From Pyxidicoccus parkwaysis (lineage in GTDB: Bacteria > Myxococcota > Myxococcia > Myxococcales > Myxococcaceae), in the NCBI RefSeq assembly GCF_017301735.1, contig NZ_CP071090.1, positions 868,001 through 932,000 of the forward strand: DNA of 64,000 nt, given 5' to 3'. Numbering within the stretch: the first letter of the stretch is position 1; the number at the start of each line of letters is the position of its first letter. Below the pieces are notes generated by a model. That model did no database searches. It had not been told where the DNA came from and saw only the letters and a program-made list of their open reading frames with translations. Below are positions 29,167 to 38,001 of this stretch, one piece after another. The position numbers were made by a program, and so were the translations under genes.

Positions 29167-30151
29167 GCAGGAAGTCGTTGTTGATGATCTTGAACGACAG
29201 CCTGCTGCCGCCCAGCGTGGGGGAGGGGCGCTCGACGAGCGGCCTCACCACGATGCCCTCCTTGCGGTTCTTCGTGCCCGGGTAGAGGCCCTGGGCGAGC
29301 TGCAGGTAGTGCTCCAGGCCGTGGTCGAACGTGCGCGCCGCCTCGCCGGTGACGACGTGCTCCACCGGCACGGTGCGCAGCCCGTGCTCCGCGCAGAAGG
29401 CGATGAAGTCCGCGTGGCCCAGGAAGCGGCCCGTCCGCGTGTCGTGGACGCTGAAGATGAACAGGTCCGGCGCCGTGAGGCCCAGGCGGTTCTTCTGGAT
29501 GCCCGGGCCGCACAGCTCACCCTGCACCGCGAAGCCCGGAGGCAGCACCGTCTCCAACGCGTACTTCGCCGCCATGGCCCACACCGGGCCCGCCCCGGGC
29601 TTCAGCGCCCAGTTGCGCGAGCACGCCACCAGGTCGCCCTCGAGCGGCCGGAAGAACGTGGTCGACGTGCCGTCCAGCTTCGTCGTCACGAAGAAGTCGT
29701 GGCCGCGAATCTCGTCCAGGACGCCCAGCGCGGACTGGAGCCGGATTTCATCCGTCCTCGGCACCTGGCCCGGGAAGGGGCCCGCGACGCCGCCTGCGTC
29801 GGGCAGCGGCGGCTCGAACTTCACGACGCCGAGCACGTCGCGCACGTCCGTCCCCTGCACCGGCACCTCGCCGGGAAGGATGGACGTGGGCAGCGCGAGC
29901 CCCTGCGACAGCACGCCCCTCAGGCGCGCCGTCTTCACCCGGAAGCTTCTCGGCCGCAGGAACTCCGCCCACTCCTTGCCCTCGGGCAGGAGGCTGTCGA
30001 TTTCGAAGAAGACGCACGCGTCGCCGGGGGTGAACTCCCCCTTCCTCACCACCACGTCCCAGCCCATCACCCTCGCCTTGAGGATGTTGTCCGCTCCGGC
30101 AATGGGCTCCAGGTGGTCGATGCGCTGAATCGAGACGAGCTTTCTCTCCAT
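29150..30151 (-). CDS. RNA ligase, Deinococcus DRB0094/Rnl5-like
   Basis: A 333-residue nucleotidyltransferase. An N-terminal OB-like domain of ~140 residues (IQRIDHLEPIAGADNI) precedes the adenylyltransferase domain, the arrangement known for Deinococcus radiodurans RNA ligase. Motif I is TKLDG with nucleophile Lys158. GELCGP carries the motif III-region Glu, LFIFSVHD follows, motif IV is KEGIVVRP and motif V is SFKIIN. It is expected to seal nicked RNA ends with ATP in the cytoplasm, a repair role. GGAGGG lies before ATG 30151. The gene is followed downstream by the convergent rhomboid gene (17-base overlap). Confidence 0.88.
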   Translation of the reverse strand: MERKLVSIQRIDHLEPIAGADNILKARVMGWDVVVRKGEFTPGDACVFFEIDSLLPEGKEWAEFLRPRSFRVKTARLRGVLSQGLALPTSILPGEVPVQGTDVRDVLGVVKFEPPLPDAGGVAGPFPGQVPRTDEIRLQSALGVLDEIRGHDFFVTTKLDGTSTTFFRPLEGDLVACSRNWALKPGAGPVWAMAAKYALETVLPPGFAVQGELCGPGIQKNRLGLTAPDLFIFSVHDTRTGRFLGHADFIAFCAEHGLRTVPVEHVVTGEAARTFDHGLEHYLQLAQGLYPGTKNRKEGIVVRPLVERPSPTLGGSRLSFKIINNDFLLKDED

Positions 30152-30226
30152 GTCGCCCTCCTTCCCGCTGGCGAAAGCGCCGGGGCACCCAGGGGGACGA
30201 GGCGCGCCACCCGGACTGACAGCAGT

Positions 30227-30970
30227 CTACGCGACGGCCAGGGCCGCCCCGGTCCGCACCTGCCCGGCCGCCGGAGCATGGGCCCTCGCCTCCTTCCACA
30301 CGAGGGCCAGGTAGAGCACGTCGAAGAGGAAGATGGAGACGCAGAGGAAGTGGAGGAAGGACAGCCCGCCCAGCCACGGCTGCGTCATGCCGATGACGTG
30401 GTGGCACTCGACGGAGGTGCCCAGCGTGCCCAGCAGCTTGCACAGCGCGGCGGGCCAGGACAGGCCCACGCCTCCCTGCTGGCGGCGCGAGAAGTAGAAG
30501 AAGACGAAGCTCACGCTCATGACGAGGTTGATCATGAACGCGCCCACCAGCCCGAGCAGGTCGTGGTACTGCACGAAGAAGGTGTAGAGGCCGATGCCCG
30601 CCAGCACCGTGGTGCCCGCCACCACCGTGAAGAAGTGACGCTTCACCTCTGGAATCGTCTGCAAGCCGCGCCCGTAGCGCAGCAGTTGGTAGACGATGAC
30701 CAGGTCCACGAAGAACCACACCCGGTCGAACAGGTGCCACAGCGGCACCGGAGTGGGGAACACCCACGACGCGAGGAACTCCCACGCCAGGTTCATGCAG
30801 ATGGCCACCAGCGGCAGCCCGTAGGATTTGTCGCGGAAGCACTGGCGGATGATGAAGCCGTAGGCCAGCACCCAGAAGACGCAGCCCACCTCGCCGACGA
30901 TGTTGAACCAGGCCAGCGGGTCATACGGCCCGCCGGGGACATAGTTCTCGGGGAACAGCGCGTTCAACAT
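30227..30970 (-). CDS. Pyr4/AtmB-like transmembrane terpene cyclase family protein
   Basis: A 247-residue protein with about seven membrane helices, the size and topology of fungal Pyr4/AtmB/PaxB cyclases. Pyr4 needs Glu63 and Asp218. Here NLAWEF places Glu64 and LFDVLY places Asp217, and the family's second-loop Trp/Asp-rich segment (RVWFFVDLVIVYQLLRYG) is present. Members protonate and cyclise epoxidised or free prenyl chains on meroterpenoids or indole terpenoids, and bacterial members are known. The ATG at 30970 starts one base after the stop of the upstream oxygenase gene, so the two are an operon. Substrate unknown; family call fairly confident. Confidence 0.75.
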   Translation of the reverse strand: MLNALFPENYVPGGPYDPLAWFNIVGEVGCVFWVLAYGFIIRQCFRDKSYGLPLVAICMNLAWEFLASWVFPTPVPLWHLFDRVWFFVDLVIVYQLLRYGRGLQTIPEVKRHFFTVVAGTTVLAGIGLYTFFVQYHDLLGLVGAFMINLVMSVSFVFFYFSRRQQGGVGLSWPAALCKLLGTLGTSVECHHVIGMTQPWLGGLSFLHFLCVSIFLFDVLYLALVWKEARAHAPAAGQVRTGAALAVA

Positions 30971-30971
30971 C

Positions 30972-32222
30972 TCAGGCAACCTTCCGGGAGAGCACGCGCG
31001 GCGTCAGCACTTCGCGGGCCGCGGCGAGAACATTGCCGAAGCCGCGCAGGGCCTCGGGCAGCGTGGCGCGGCGCTCGGGCGCGAGCCGCCACTTCGACTG
31101 GAGGTCCTCCGGCAGCGTGAAGGCCGCGCGCGGGCCTCCGTTGCCGGCGCGTACAAGAGCCGCCACGAAGTCGCGGCTGATGAAGCGCAGCAGCCTCGCG
31201 GCGAGCGGCGTGCGGTCTCCCATCCAGCCCACGAGCCCGCCGACGCGGCGCAGTCCTTCGGGGATGACGGCCGTCCAGTCCGGCCGTGGCACCTGGAGCA
31301 GGTCCGCCACGTTGATGCCGCGCCACTGGTCCTGGTCGAGGAAGAAGTGGATGAAGCTCGCGGGCAGTCCCTGCAGCGGGCCGGGGACGAGCTCCTTCAG
31401 ACCCTCGACGAGGGAGTGCGTCATCACCACGCCCTCGGGGGAGACGGCAATCTGCCGCTCGCGGATGAGGTACGTCAGCTCGCGGGCCTCGTCGAGCGTG
31501 ACGGGAATGAGGCGCGCGTCCAGGCCGAGCACGTGCCCCACCGCGCCCCATGCGTGCAGCCAGGCCTCCTGCTGTTGGAGGGACAGCGTCACGTCGAGCG
31601 CCTTCAGGCCCTCGAGCACCACGTACGAGAAGGTCATCAGCGTGCCGGCCATGTCCTCCTGATTGATGGGCACGCCCAGTTCCGTGATGTCCCAGGGGCG
31701 GGTGGTGTCCTGGAGGATGAGGTGGCGCACGGCCGCGTGCATCAGCCGCACCTTCTGCGCGGTGCGCACGCCGCGGCCTCCGGGCTCGAGCCCTCCGCTG
31801 CTCATGACGTCCACCACCATCTGCGCCGTCTCGAAGAGGCGGCGCACCGGCGCCTTGCGCAGGTAGCCCGTGCGGTCCAGCACCTGCACACCCCTGCGCG
31901 CGGCATAGGACGCGGGCAGCGAGTAGAAGCCGAGCACCGTGAGGATTTCCGGCCCGAAGAGGTCGAAGAGGGCCTGCGCCTGATGCAGACGCTCGGCGTC
32001 GATGGCGGGCAGGTCCTCGGACGTGCGCGCGAGGTAGTCCAGGACGTAGGGCGGCAGCTGCGAGGAGGGCGCATCGCCGTTCGCGACGAGCCCGCGCATC
32101 AGCAGGTTGACGGCGTCCACCCTGCCTTCGGTGTACAGCCTCGCGATGACGGAGTCCGCGAGCGGATCTCCACGCAACCGCAGCGCGTCCAGAGACGCGT
32201 GGGTCCAGAAACCTGGTGCCAT
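30972..32222 (-). CDS. Lcp/MpaB-type oxygenase (DUF2236), probably haem b dependent
   Basis: 416 residues from ATG 32222 (AGGA 7 bases before it); an alternative ATG at 32279 adds 19 residues. The GDPLADSVIARL start and the RRLFETAQ to LMHAAVRH core are typical of the DUF2236 family. This includes latex-clearing protein, which oxidatively cleaves polyisoprene, and MpaB, which cleaves a prenyl side chain in mycophenolic acid synthesis. Arg128, Thr132 and His162 keep the 4- and 30-residue spacing of Arg164, Thr168 and the haem ligand His198 of Lcp. No signal peptide is seen. It is directly upstream of the membrane cyclase gene, suggesting a joint terpenoid substrate. Confidence 0.82.
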   Translation of the reverse strand: MAPGFWTHASLDALRLRGDPLADSVIARLYTEGRVDAVNLLMRGLVANGDAPSSQLPPYVLDYLARTSEDLPAIDAERLHQAQALFDLFGPEILTVLGFYSLPASYAARRGVQVLDRTGYLRKAPVRRLFETAQMVVDVMSSGGLEPGGRGVRTAQKVRLMHAAVRHLILQDTTRPWDITELGVPINQEDMAGTLMTFSYVVLEGLKALDVTLSLQQQEAWLHAWGAVGHVLGLDARLIPVTLDEARELTYLIRERQIAVSPEGVVMTHSLVEGLKELVPGPLQGLPASFIHFFLDQDQWRGINVADLLQVPRPDWTAVIPEGLRRVGGLVGWMGDRTPLAARLLRFISRDFVAALVRAGNGGPRAAFTLPEDLQSKWRLAPERRATLPEALRGFGNVLAAAREVLTPRVLSRKVA

Positions 32223-32330
32223 GTTCGGGTCCTGGAGGGCTCGGGAAATGCGCCCTCCATGACTCCAATACGGACCCATGCGCCGGGACGGGTCGTCGCA
32301 ATCTCTCGCTTCACCGAGGGTGGAGCCGCG

Positions 32331-33224
32331 TCACCACCGCGCGCTGAAGGCGCGCATCGCGATTCCCGCGCCCGCCGTCCACTCGCTCCTCCGGGCGAGC
32401 CCCGCGTCCTGGTGCACGTACGCGCCGGACAGTTGGAACACCACGGGTTGGTCATCCACGGCGAACAGCACGCGCTCCATGCCTGCCTCCGCGCGTGCTC
32501 GGAAGAAGGTGCCGCCCTCGAAGCCCAGGCTCCATCCGGCCAGCCCGGAAGCGCGCAGGGCCCACAGCCCGTCCGCGGACTCCAGCCCCATGTCCAGCAT
32601 CAGGGTGGTGAAGGGCGACACCGTGTGCTCGGAGCCCTCGGGAGAGTGCCGCAGTGTGTGGCTCGCCGCGGGGCCGAGGCCCAGCCACTTGCGTCCCGTC
32701 TCCGAGCGCACCGGGTCCACCAGCAGGCCCACGCGCGCCGTCTCCAGCGTCCAGCCCGGGCCCTCCCAGACGCGGCGCTCCAGGTGCCCCAGTCGCGGAG
32801 CGAACGTCACATCGAAGGGAAAGGGGATGCGCACCGGACGCGCGGTGGGCAGGAGGATGAAGCCCTCCTCGAGGTGCCGGCGCAGCGTGCCGTCATACGC
32901 GGTGGCGGTGAGCCCGCTTCGCTCGCCCCCCCAGGCCTCCACGCCGAGCAGCCGGTGGCTGTTGAACCAGGGCGTCCCCTTGCTGTGACTGGTGCGTCCG
33001 GTGCGGATGAGGATGCCGGCCCGCACGGACTGAGCTCCCTCGCCCTCCTGCATGTGCAGGCCGGTGCCCAGGAGCAGCCCGTCTCCCGGGTCGAAGCAGA
33101 TGGGGTACTGCTCGCCCCGCTCATCCGTGCGGAAGCACGCCTCCGCGTCCGTCGCCGGGTCCGCAGCGGGGGCGGCGAGCGCGGTCGAGGAGGCGAGCAG
33201 CAACACCAGTGGGAGCACGCGCAC
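32331..33224 (-). CDS. Exported protein of unknown function, likely beta-rich
   Basis: 297 residues from GTG 33224, which lies 4 bases after the upstream stop and has GGGAG before it. The N-terminus is a signal peptide (VLPLVLLLASSTALAAP). The remainder has alternating aromatic and hydrophobic strands such as GLHMQEGEGAQSVRAGI and ends in an aromatic strand and Trp. This is compatible with an outer-membrane beta barrel or a periplasmic beta sandwich. Its last ~60 residues resemble those of the product of the upstream gene (FAVDDQPVVFQLSGAYVH versus LAINDQPLSLVVDGRGVW), so the two are tandem paralogues. Function not recognised. Confidence 0.7.
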   Translation of the reverse strand: MRVLPLVLLLASSTALAAPAADPATDAEACFRTDERGEQYPICFDPGDGLLLGTGLHMQEGEGAQSVRAGILIRTGRTSHSKGTPWFNSHRLLGVEAWGGERSGLTATAYDGTLRRHLEEGFILLPTARPVRIPFPFDVTFAPRLGHLERRVWEGPGWTLETARVGLLVDPVRSETGRKWLGLGPAASHTLRHSPEGSEHTVSPFTTLMLDMGLESADGLWALRASGLAGWSLGFEGGTFFRARAEAGMERVLFAVDDQPVVFQLSGAYVHQDAGLARRSEWTAGAGIAMRAFSARW

Positions 33225-33228
33225 GCGC

Positions 33229-34497
33229 CTACTCCCTCGCGGCCGGAGCCATGGGGGCCGAGCGCCGCGCCGGAGCCCACAGCGAGAAGCGGAGGCCCGC
33301 CGAGGCGGACCACTCCCACTGCGCGGGCACGTGCACCAGGTCGCTGCGCCACACGCCACGCCCGTCCACCACGAGGCTCAGTGGCTGGTCGTTGATGGCC
33401 AGGAGGATGGCCTCGTAGCCGGCGCCCACGCGCAGCCGCTCCGGCCGCAGCGGACGTCCCGCGACCTCCTCCGCCAGCAGCACCTTCTCCGCCTCCACGG
33501 CCATGTGCAGGTGATGGAAGCCGTCGCGGTCCAGCGTCAGGTCTCCCTCCAACGCCGCGCCGGGCACCAGCGTGTTGAAGCCGTTCTTGTAGTCGCGCTC
33601 CACGGAGGGGCCCGCGCGCACGCGCACGTAGGACACGAGGTCGCTCGAGTGCCACAGGTCCAGCGTGGCATGCATGGCGCCCCAGGTGAGGAAGCCCGCC
33701 TTGGAGCGGCCCCGCTCCAGCTCCTCCACGTGCAGCCACTCCATCCACAGCCCCAGGTTGATGCTGATGTCGTGCCGCCTCGGCTCACCGAAGAACGTGG
33801 TGATGCGGAACAGCGGCTCGTCGCGCTCCACGCTGAAGTCGTAGCGCAGTGCCGTCAGCTCGAAGGAGGGCTCGCCCAGGTACAGCTCCGACTCCAGGAA
33901 GCGGAAGCGGTGCAGCTTCTTGTCCCCGCTCGGGACTTCCACCGCGATGCCGAAGTCCGCGCGCATGCGGCCCTGCACGTTGCCGTCGCGGGACAGGGGC
34001 GACCACGCGCCGCCCAGCCAGACGCGCCGGTTGAGGTCGAAGTTGAACTGCATCACCCGCCCGCGCTCGTCGCGGTACCAGCCGGCGGGCGAGTCCGCGA
34101 TGGCGGGCTCCAGCCGATAGGTCTTCAGCCTCGCCGCGTCCGGGACGTACGTCTCGTCGGTGCACAACCCCACGCGCTCCAGCGGGCGGTCTGTCTCCAG
34201 ACCATCCGCGTCCAATTCGTATACCGGCGCCACGAGGCACCGTCGGGTCGAGTCGTCACACTGCGCCCGCCACTTCCCGGAGGGCACCGCCTTCGTCGGC
34301 GGCAGCGTCAGGCACACCGTGAGGGTGTCCGGGTTCTGCATGGGCAGCGGCGAGGCGGGGGGCTGGAGGACGGTGGGGGCGCCAGGCTCCTCGGCCGGGC
34401 GGGTTGCCACGTCCGGTGGCCTGGCCTCCGTGTCCGCGTCGCCTCCTGCCTGTGCGAGCAGGAGGGCACAGCCCAGGGCCACGGCGGGTGAGAGCAT
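33229..34497 (-). CDS. Exported protein of unknown function, paralogue of its downstream neighbour
   Basis: 422 residues from ATG 34497, with GAGGAG 5 bases before it. A signal peptide (MLSPAVALGCALLLAQAGG) is followed by a Pro/Ala-rich spacer, a cysteine-containing domain (CLTLPPTKA, CDDSTRRCLVAP) and a long strand-rich region with many Trp, Phe and Tyr residues (WLGGAWSPLSRDG, LWMEWLHVEEL). It resembles an outer-membrane barrel protein. Its C-terminal strands match those of the next gene downstream. The two genes are separated by 4 bases and probably form one transcript. No known family is recognised. Confidence 0.7.
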   Translation of the reverse strand: MLSPAVALGCALLLAQAGGDADTEARPPDVATRPAEEPGAPTVLQPPASPLPMQNPDTLTVCLTLPPTKAVPSGKWRAQCDDSTRRCLVAPVYELDADGLETDRPLERVGLCTDETYVPDAARLKTYRLEPAIADSPAGWYRDERGRVMQFNFDLNRRVWLGGAWSPLSRDGNVQGRMRADFGIAVEVPSGDKKLHRFRFLESELYLGEPSFELTALRYDFSVERDEPLFRITTFFGEPRRHDISINLGLWMEWLHVEELERGRSKAGFLTWGAMHATLDLWHSSDLVSYVRVRAGPSVERDYKNGFNTLVPGAALEGDLTLDRDGFHHLHMAVEAEKVLLAEEVAGRPLRPERLRVGAGYEAILLAINDQPLSLVVDGRGVWRSDLVHVPAQWEWSASAGLRFSLWAPARRSAPMAPAARE

Positions 34498-34741
34498 GCG
34501 TTCTCCTCGAAGGGACGGCCCGGTGGAGGTGGGGTGAAGAAAGTCGGGAAGGGCCGGCGCGGGCAACCGTTACAAGGTTCGTGCCCCCGGTCGCTGGCCG
34601 GGCTTTCGCGGGGTTGGACTCCCCATGTCGTGCAGGCTCCTGCACAATGGCGCGTCTCCCTGCACAGCCGACCGGCCCCGTGGCCGTGGTCGACCCCAGG
34701 GGGCGGCGGGGATATAAGGCCGCGGCCCGTGCCTCTCTGAC

Positions 34742-37084
34742 ATGGGCCATCCGCCGAAACGACTCAAGGAGCTTCAGTCCGTGGCGAGCGAAGGCGAACA
34801 GCAGCGGGAGCAGACCTTCACCGAGGCCGTTCTCGGCAAGGAGACCCTCTCGGCGAATTGGATGAAGCGGTGGCTGGCACTGCCCTTCAGTACGCGCGTC
34901 GTGGTGGCCACCGCCGGCTTCGCGGCCCTGCTCTTCCTCCCGTACCTGGGGGCAGTAGGACTGTGGGATTGCTGGGAGACGCACTACGGCGAGGTGGCTC
35001 GGATGATGATCGAGCGCCGCGACTACGTGTACCCCTTCTGGGAAGGCTCCTGGTTCTTCTCCAAGCCGCCGCTCACCATGTGGATGCAGGCGCTGGGCAT
35101 GGAGATTGTGGGCACCGTGCGCACCGAGGGCGCGCTGGGGCTCTACACCGAATGGGGCATGCGCATCCCCTTCGCCCTCTTGAGCATCACCGCGGTGGCG
35201 CTGCTGTCGCTGGCGGTTGCGCGCGTGGTGAGCCGCCGCGCGGGCCTGGCCACCGGCTTCATCCTGGCCACCATGCCGCTGTACTTCCTGCTGACGCGGC
35301 AGACGGTGACGGACACGCCCTTCGTCACGACATTCGTGTGCGCCATGGCGTGCGCGCTCATCGGCCAGTTGGATGAGACGACGAAGCACCGCGCCGCGTG
35401 GTGGTACGGCTTCTACTTCTTCGCGGGCCTGGCCACGCTGGCCAAGGGTCTGCTCGGCGTGGGCCTGCCCGCCGTCATCCTGATGCTCTACGCGGCGCTG
35501 GCCGTCATCCCCTGGGACGGCACCAGCGTGGAGCGGCACCTGCGCTGGTTGTCGGACAAGAAGTTCCGCAAGGACGTGCGCGAGGGCCGCCTGCCCATGC
35601 CGGTGCTGTGGGGGCAGATGTACCGGATGCACCTGGGCACGGGCATCCTCGTCTTCCTCGCGGTGGCGGTGCCCTGGTACCTCACCATGTCCCTCTTCGA
35701 CCAGGTGGACGACGAGGGGAAGCTCTTCTGGTACCGCTTCTTCATTCACGACCACCTCAACCGCCTCACGGCGGGCGTGCACACCACCACGCCGGGCGGC
35801 ACGTTCATCTACTTCATCGAGCAGGGTGGCTACGCCATCTTCCCCTGGGTGGCCCTGGTGCCCGGCGCCTTCTCCGTCGTGTCGCGGCTGCGGCTGCGCT
35901 CGGCGAGCAAGGCGGACCACCTGGCGCTCATCGCGGTGCTGTGGGTGGCCTTCTCGTTCTATCTGCTGGCCTCCAGCGCCACGAAGTTCCACCACTACGT
36001 CTTCCCGGTGCTGCCGGGCCTGGCCATCCTGCTGGCAATCTTCGCGGACCGGCTGTGGGAGGACGGCATCTCCTCGCACGCGGTGAGCCTCATCTTCGGG
36101 CTCGTGCTCTTCATCCTCGTGGGCAAGGACCTGGCGGAGAACCCGAAGAACTTCACCGACCTGTTCGTCTACAACTACGACCGTCCGTACCCGCAGGAGC
36201 TGGTGACGAAGCCCATCGCCTTCTTCGCCTCGCGTCCGCTGTGGACGGGGGATTTGGTGACGCTGGTACTGCTGGCCTTCGGCGTGTACCTCTCGTTCGA
36301 TGCGTTCTCCCCGCGGGCGAAGGAGAAGGCCTCTCCGAGCTCGCGCGCGGTAGCGCTGGGCCTGTTGCTGTCCGGTGTGGCCACGCTGGGCGCGGTGGCG
36401 TCGCAGGCGCAGGTGTCCGCGGAGGCGCTGCTGGGTCTCGCGTTCCTCGCGGTGGCGGGCTTCCTGGGCTGGCAGTCCACGCGTCCGGGCACGGAGGGAC
36501 GCACCTCGCTGCAGACGGTGGCGGGCCTCATCGCGGTGGCGGGTGTGGCACTCGCGGTACGCGGCTTCCGCCAGCCGGCGGCGGAGGACTCGCTGCTCAA
36601 GGCGCTGTCCGAGCCCGTCAACATCAAGGGCACCCTGGGCTTCACCTTCGCGGTGGCCGGAGCGCTGGCGGTGGTGGCGGCCCTCCTGCGCGCGCGGGTG
36701 ATGCTGTTCGGCACCTTCTGGGCACTGGCGGCGGGCGTGGCCCTCTGGTTCAACTGGAGTCACTGGGTGGACCTGTCGCACCACTGGACGCAGCGCGACC
36801 TCTTCTGGCGCTACTACGCGCAGCGCAAGGCGGACGAGCCCATCGTCGCGTTCATGATGAACTGGCGCGGTGAGACGTTCTACTCGCGCAACACGGTGGA
36901 GCAGTTCCGCAGCTCCGACGCCAACACGCGCATGCGCAACCTGGCGGCGCGGCCGGGCCGTGAGTGGGTGCTGGTGGAGCACAACCGCCTCAGCCTGCTG
37001 CGCAACGCGGTGGGCCCGGACAAGGTGGTGACGCCGGTGGACAAGGACATCAACAACAAGTTCGTGTTGGTGACAGTCGATTGA
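34742..37084 (+). CDS. GT39/ArnT-like membrane glycosyltransferase
   Basis: 780 residues with an N-terminal cytoplasmic stretch, then about a dozen membrane helices. The signature WETHYGEVARMM (catalytic acidic motif in the first periplasmic loop) and SKPPLTMW are those of the PMT/ArnT superfamily, which uses polyprenyl-phosphate sugars to modify lipid A, proteins or polysaccharides in the periplasm. It is longer than ArnT (about 550), with extra helices and a soluble C-terminal domain. The preceding 244-base gap has no gene. The stop overlaps the TTG start of the ABC ATPase gene, so they are probably co-transcribed. Confidence 0.88.
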   Translation: MGHPPKRLKELQSVASEGEQQREQTFTEAVLGKETLSANWMKRWLALPFSTRVVVATAGFAALLFLPYLGAVGLWDCWETHYGEVARMMIERRDYVYPFWEGSWFFSKPPLTMWMQALGMEIVGTVRTEGALGLYTEWGMRIPFALLSITAVALLSLAVARVVSRRAGLATGFILATMPLYFLLTRQTVTDTPFVTTFVCAMACALIGQLDETTKHRAAWWYGFYFFAGLATLAKGLLGVGLPAVILMLYAALAVIPWDGTSVERHLRWLSDKKFRKDVREGRLPMPVLWGQMYRMHLGTGILVFLAVAVPWYLTMSLFDQVDDEGKLFWYRFFIHDHLNRLTAGVHTTTPGGTFIYFIEQGGYAIFPWVALVPGAFSVVSRLRLRSASKADHLALIAVLWVAFSFYLLASSATKFHHYVFPVLPGLAILLAIFADRLWEDGISSHAVSLIFGLVLFILVGKDLAENPKNFTDLFVYNYDRPYPQELVTKPIAFFASRPLWTGDLVTLVLLAFGVYLSFDAFSPRAKEKASPSSRAVALGLLLSGVATLGAVASQAQVSAEALLGLAFLAVAGFLGWQSTRPGTEGRTSLQTVAGLIAVAGVALAVRGFRQPAAEDSLLKALSEPVNIKGTLGFTFAVAGALAVVAALLRARVMLFGTFWALAAGVALWFNWSHWVDLSHHWTQRDLFWRYYAQRKADEPIVAFMMNWRGETFYSRNTVEQFRSSDANTRMRNLAARPGREWVLVEHNRLSLLRNAVGPDKVVTPVDKDINNKFVLVTVD

Positions 37085-37998
37085 GCGGAATCCACGTCGA
37101 GGGACTGGGGAAGCGCTTCGGAGAACGCACGGCGGTGGAGAAGCTCTCCTTCCACGTGCGGCCCGGAGAGGTGTTCGGTCTGCTCGGGCCCAACGGCGCG
37201 GGGAAGACCACCACGGTGCGCATGCTCACGGGCCTCCTCAGCCCCAGCGAGGGCGAGGCCACCGTGTGGGGCCACCGCGTGGACCGCGATGGTGAGTCGC
37301 TGCGCAAGGTGGTGGGCCTGCTCACGGAGCAGCCCGGCCTCTACGACAGGCTCACCGCGCGGGAGAACCTGCGCTTCTTCATGAAGCTGCACGAGCTGGA
37401 TGAGTCCAAGGCGTGGCCCCGCACGCAGGACTACCTCCAGCGCTTCGGGCTCGGCGGGCGCGAGTCGGAGCCGGTGGGCGGCTACTCCAAGGGCATGCGC
37501 CAGAAGCTGGCCATCGTCCGCACGTTGGTGCACGACCCGCAGGTCATCTTCCTCGACGAGCCCACCAGCGGCCTGGACCCGGAGTCCGCGCGCACGGTGC
37601 GCGACGCGGTGGCGGAGCTGGCGTCGGAGGGACGCACCATCGTCCTGTGCTCGCACAACCTCGCGGAGGTGGAGCGCCTCTGCGAGCGCGTGGCCGTGGT
37701 GAAGCGGACGCTGCTGGCCATTGGCCCGGTGCGCGAATTGCGCCGCGCGGGGCAGTCGCTGGACGTGCGCGTGGAGGGCGAGGCGGAGCGCTTCATCAAC
37801 GTGCTGTCGTCGCTGCCCTTCGCGCCCAACGTGCTGGCGGAAGGGGCGCGGCTGCGCGTCATGCTGGCGGACGAGGCAAACGCGCCGGACGTGGTGGCGT
37901 GCCTCGTGGGCGCGGGCGCGCGCGTGCACAGCGCGGTGCCGGCGCAGCGGCCGCTCGAAGAGGTGTACCTGGACCTGCTGCGCGAGGGGAGGGGCTAG
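37081..37998 (+). CDS. ABC transporter ATP-binding protein (NatA-like)
   Basis: 305 residues from TTG 37081, in a TTGA overlap with the previous stop. Walker A GPNGAGKTT is near residue 38. The ABC signature appears as the variant GGYSKGMRQK, Walker B is VIFLDEPTSGLDPE, and the switch His is in CSHNLAEVE. The C-terminal ~80 residues form the extension typical of NatA/drug-exporter ATPases. It energises the permease encoded 3 bases downstream. The cargo is unknown; the link to a glycosyltransferase hints at an envelope component. A later GTG or ATG start is not obvious. Confidence 0.9.
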   Translation: MSGIHVEGLGKRFGERTAVEKLSFHVRPGEVFGLLGPNGAGKTTTVRMLTGLLSPSEGEATVWGHRVDRDGESLRKVVGLLTEQPGLYDRLTARENLRFFMKLHELDESKAWPRTQDYLQRFGLGGRESEPVGGYSKGMRQKLAIVRTLVHDPQVIFLDEPTSGLDPESARTVRDAVAELASEGRTIVLCSHNLAEVERLCERVAVVKRTLLAIGPVRELRRAGQSLDVRVEGEAERFINVLSSLPFAPNVLAEGARLRVMLADEANAPDVVACLVGAGARVHSAVPAQRPLEEVYLDLLREGRG

Positions 37999-38001
37999 CC
38001 C

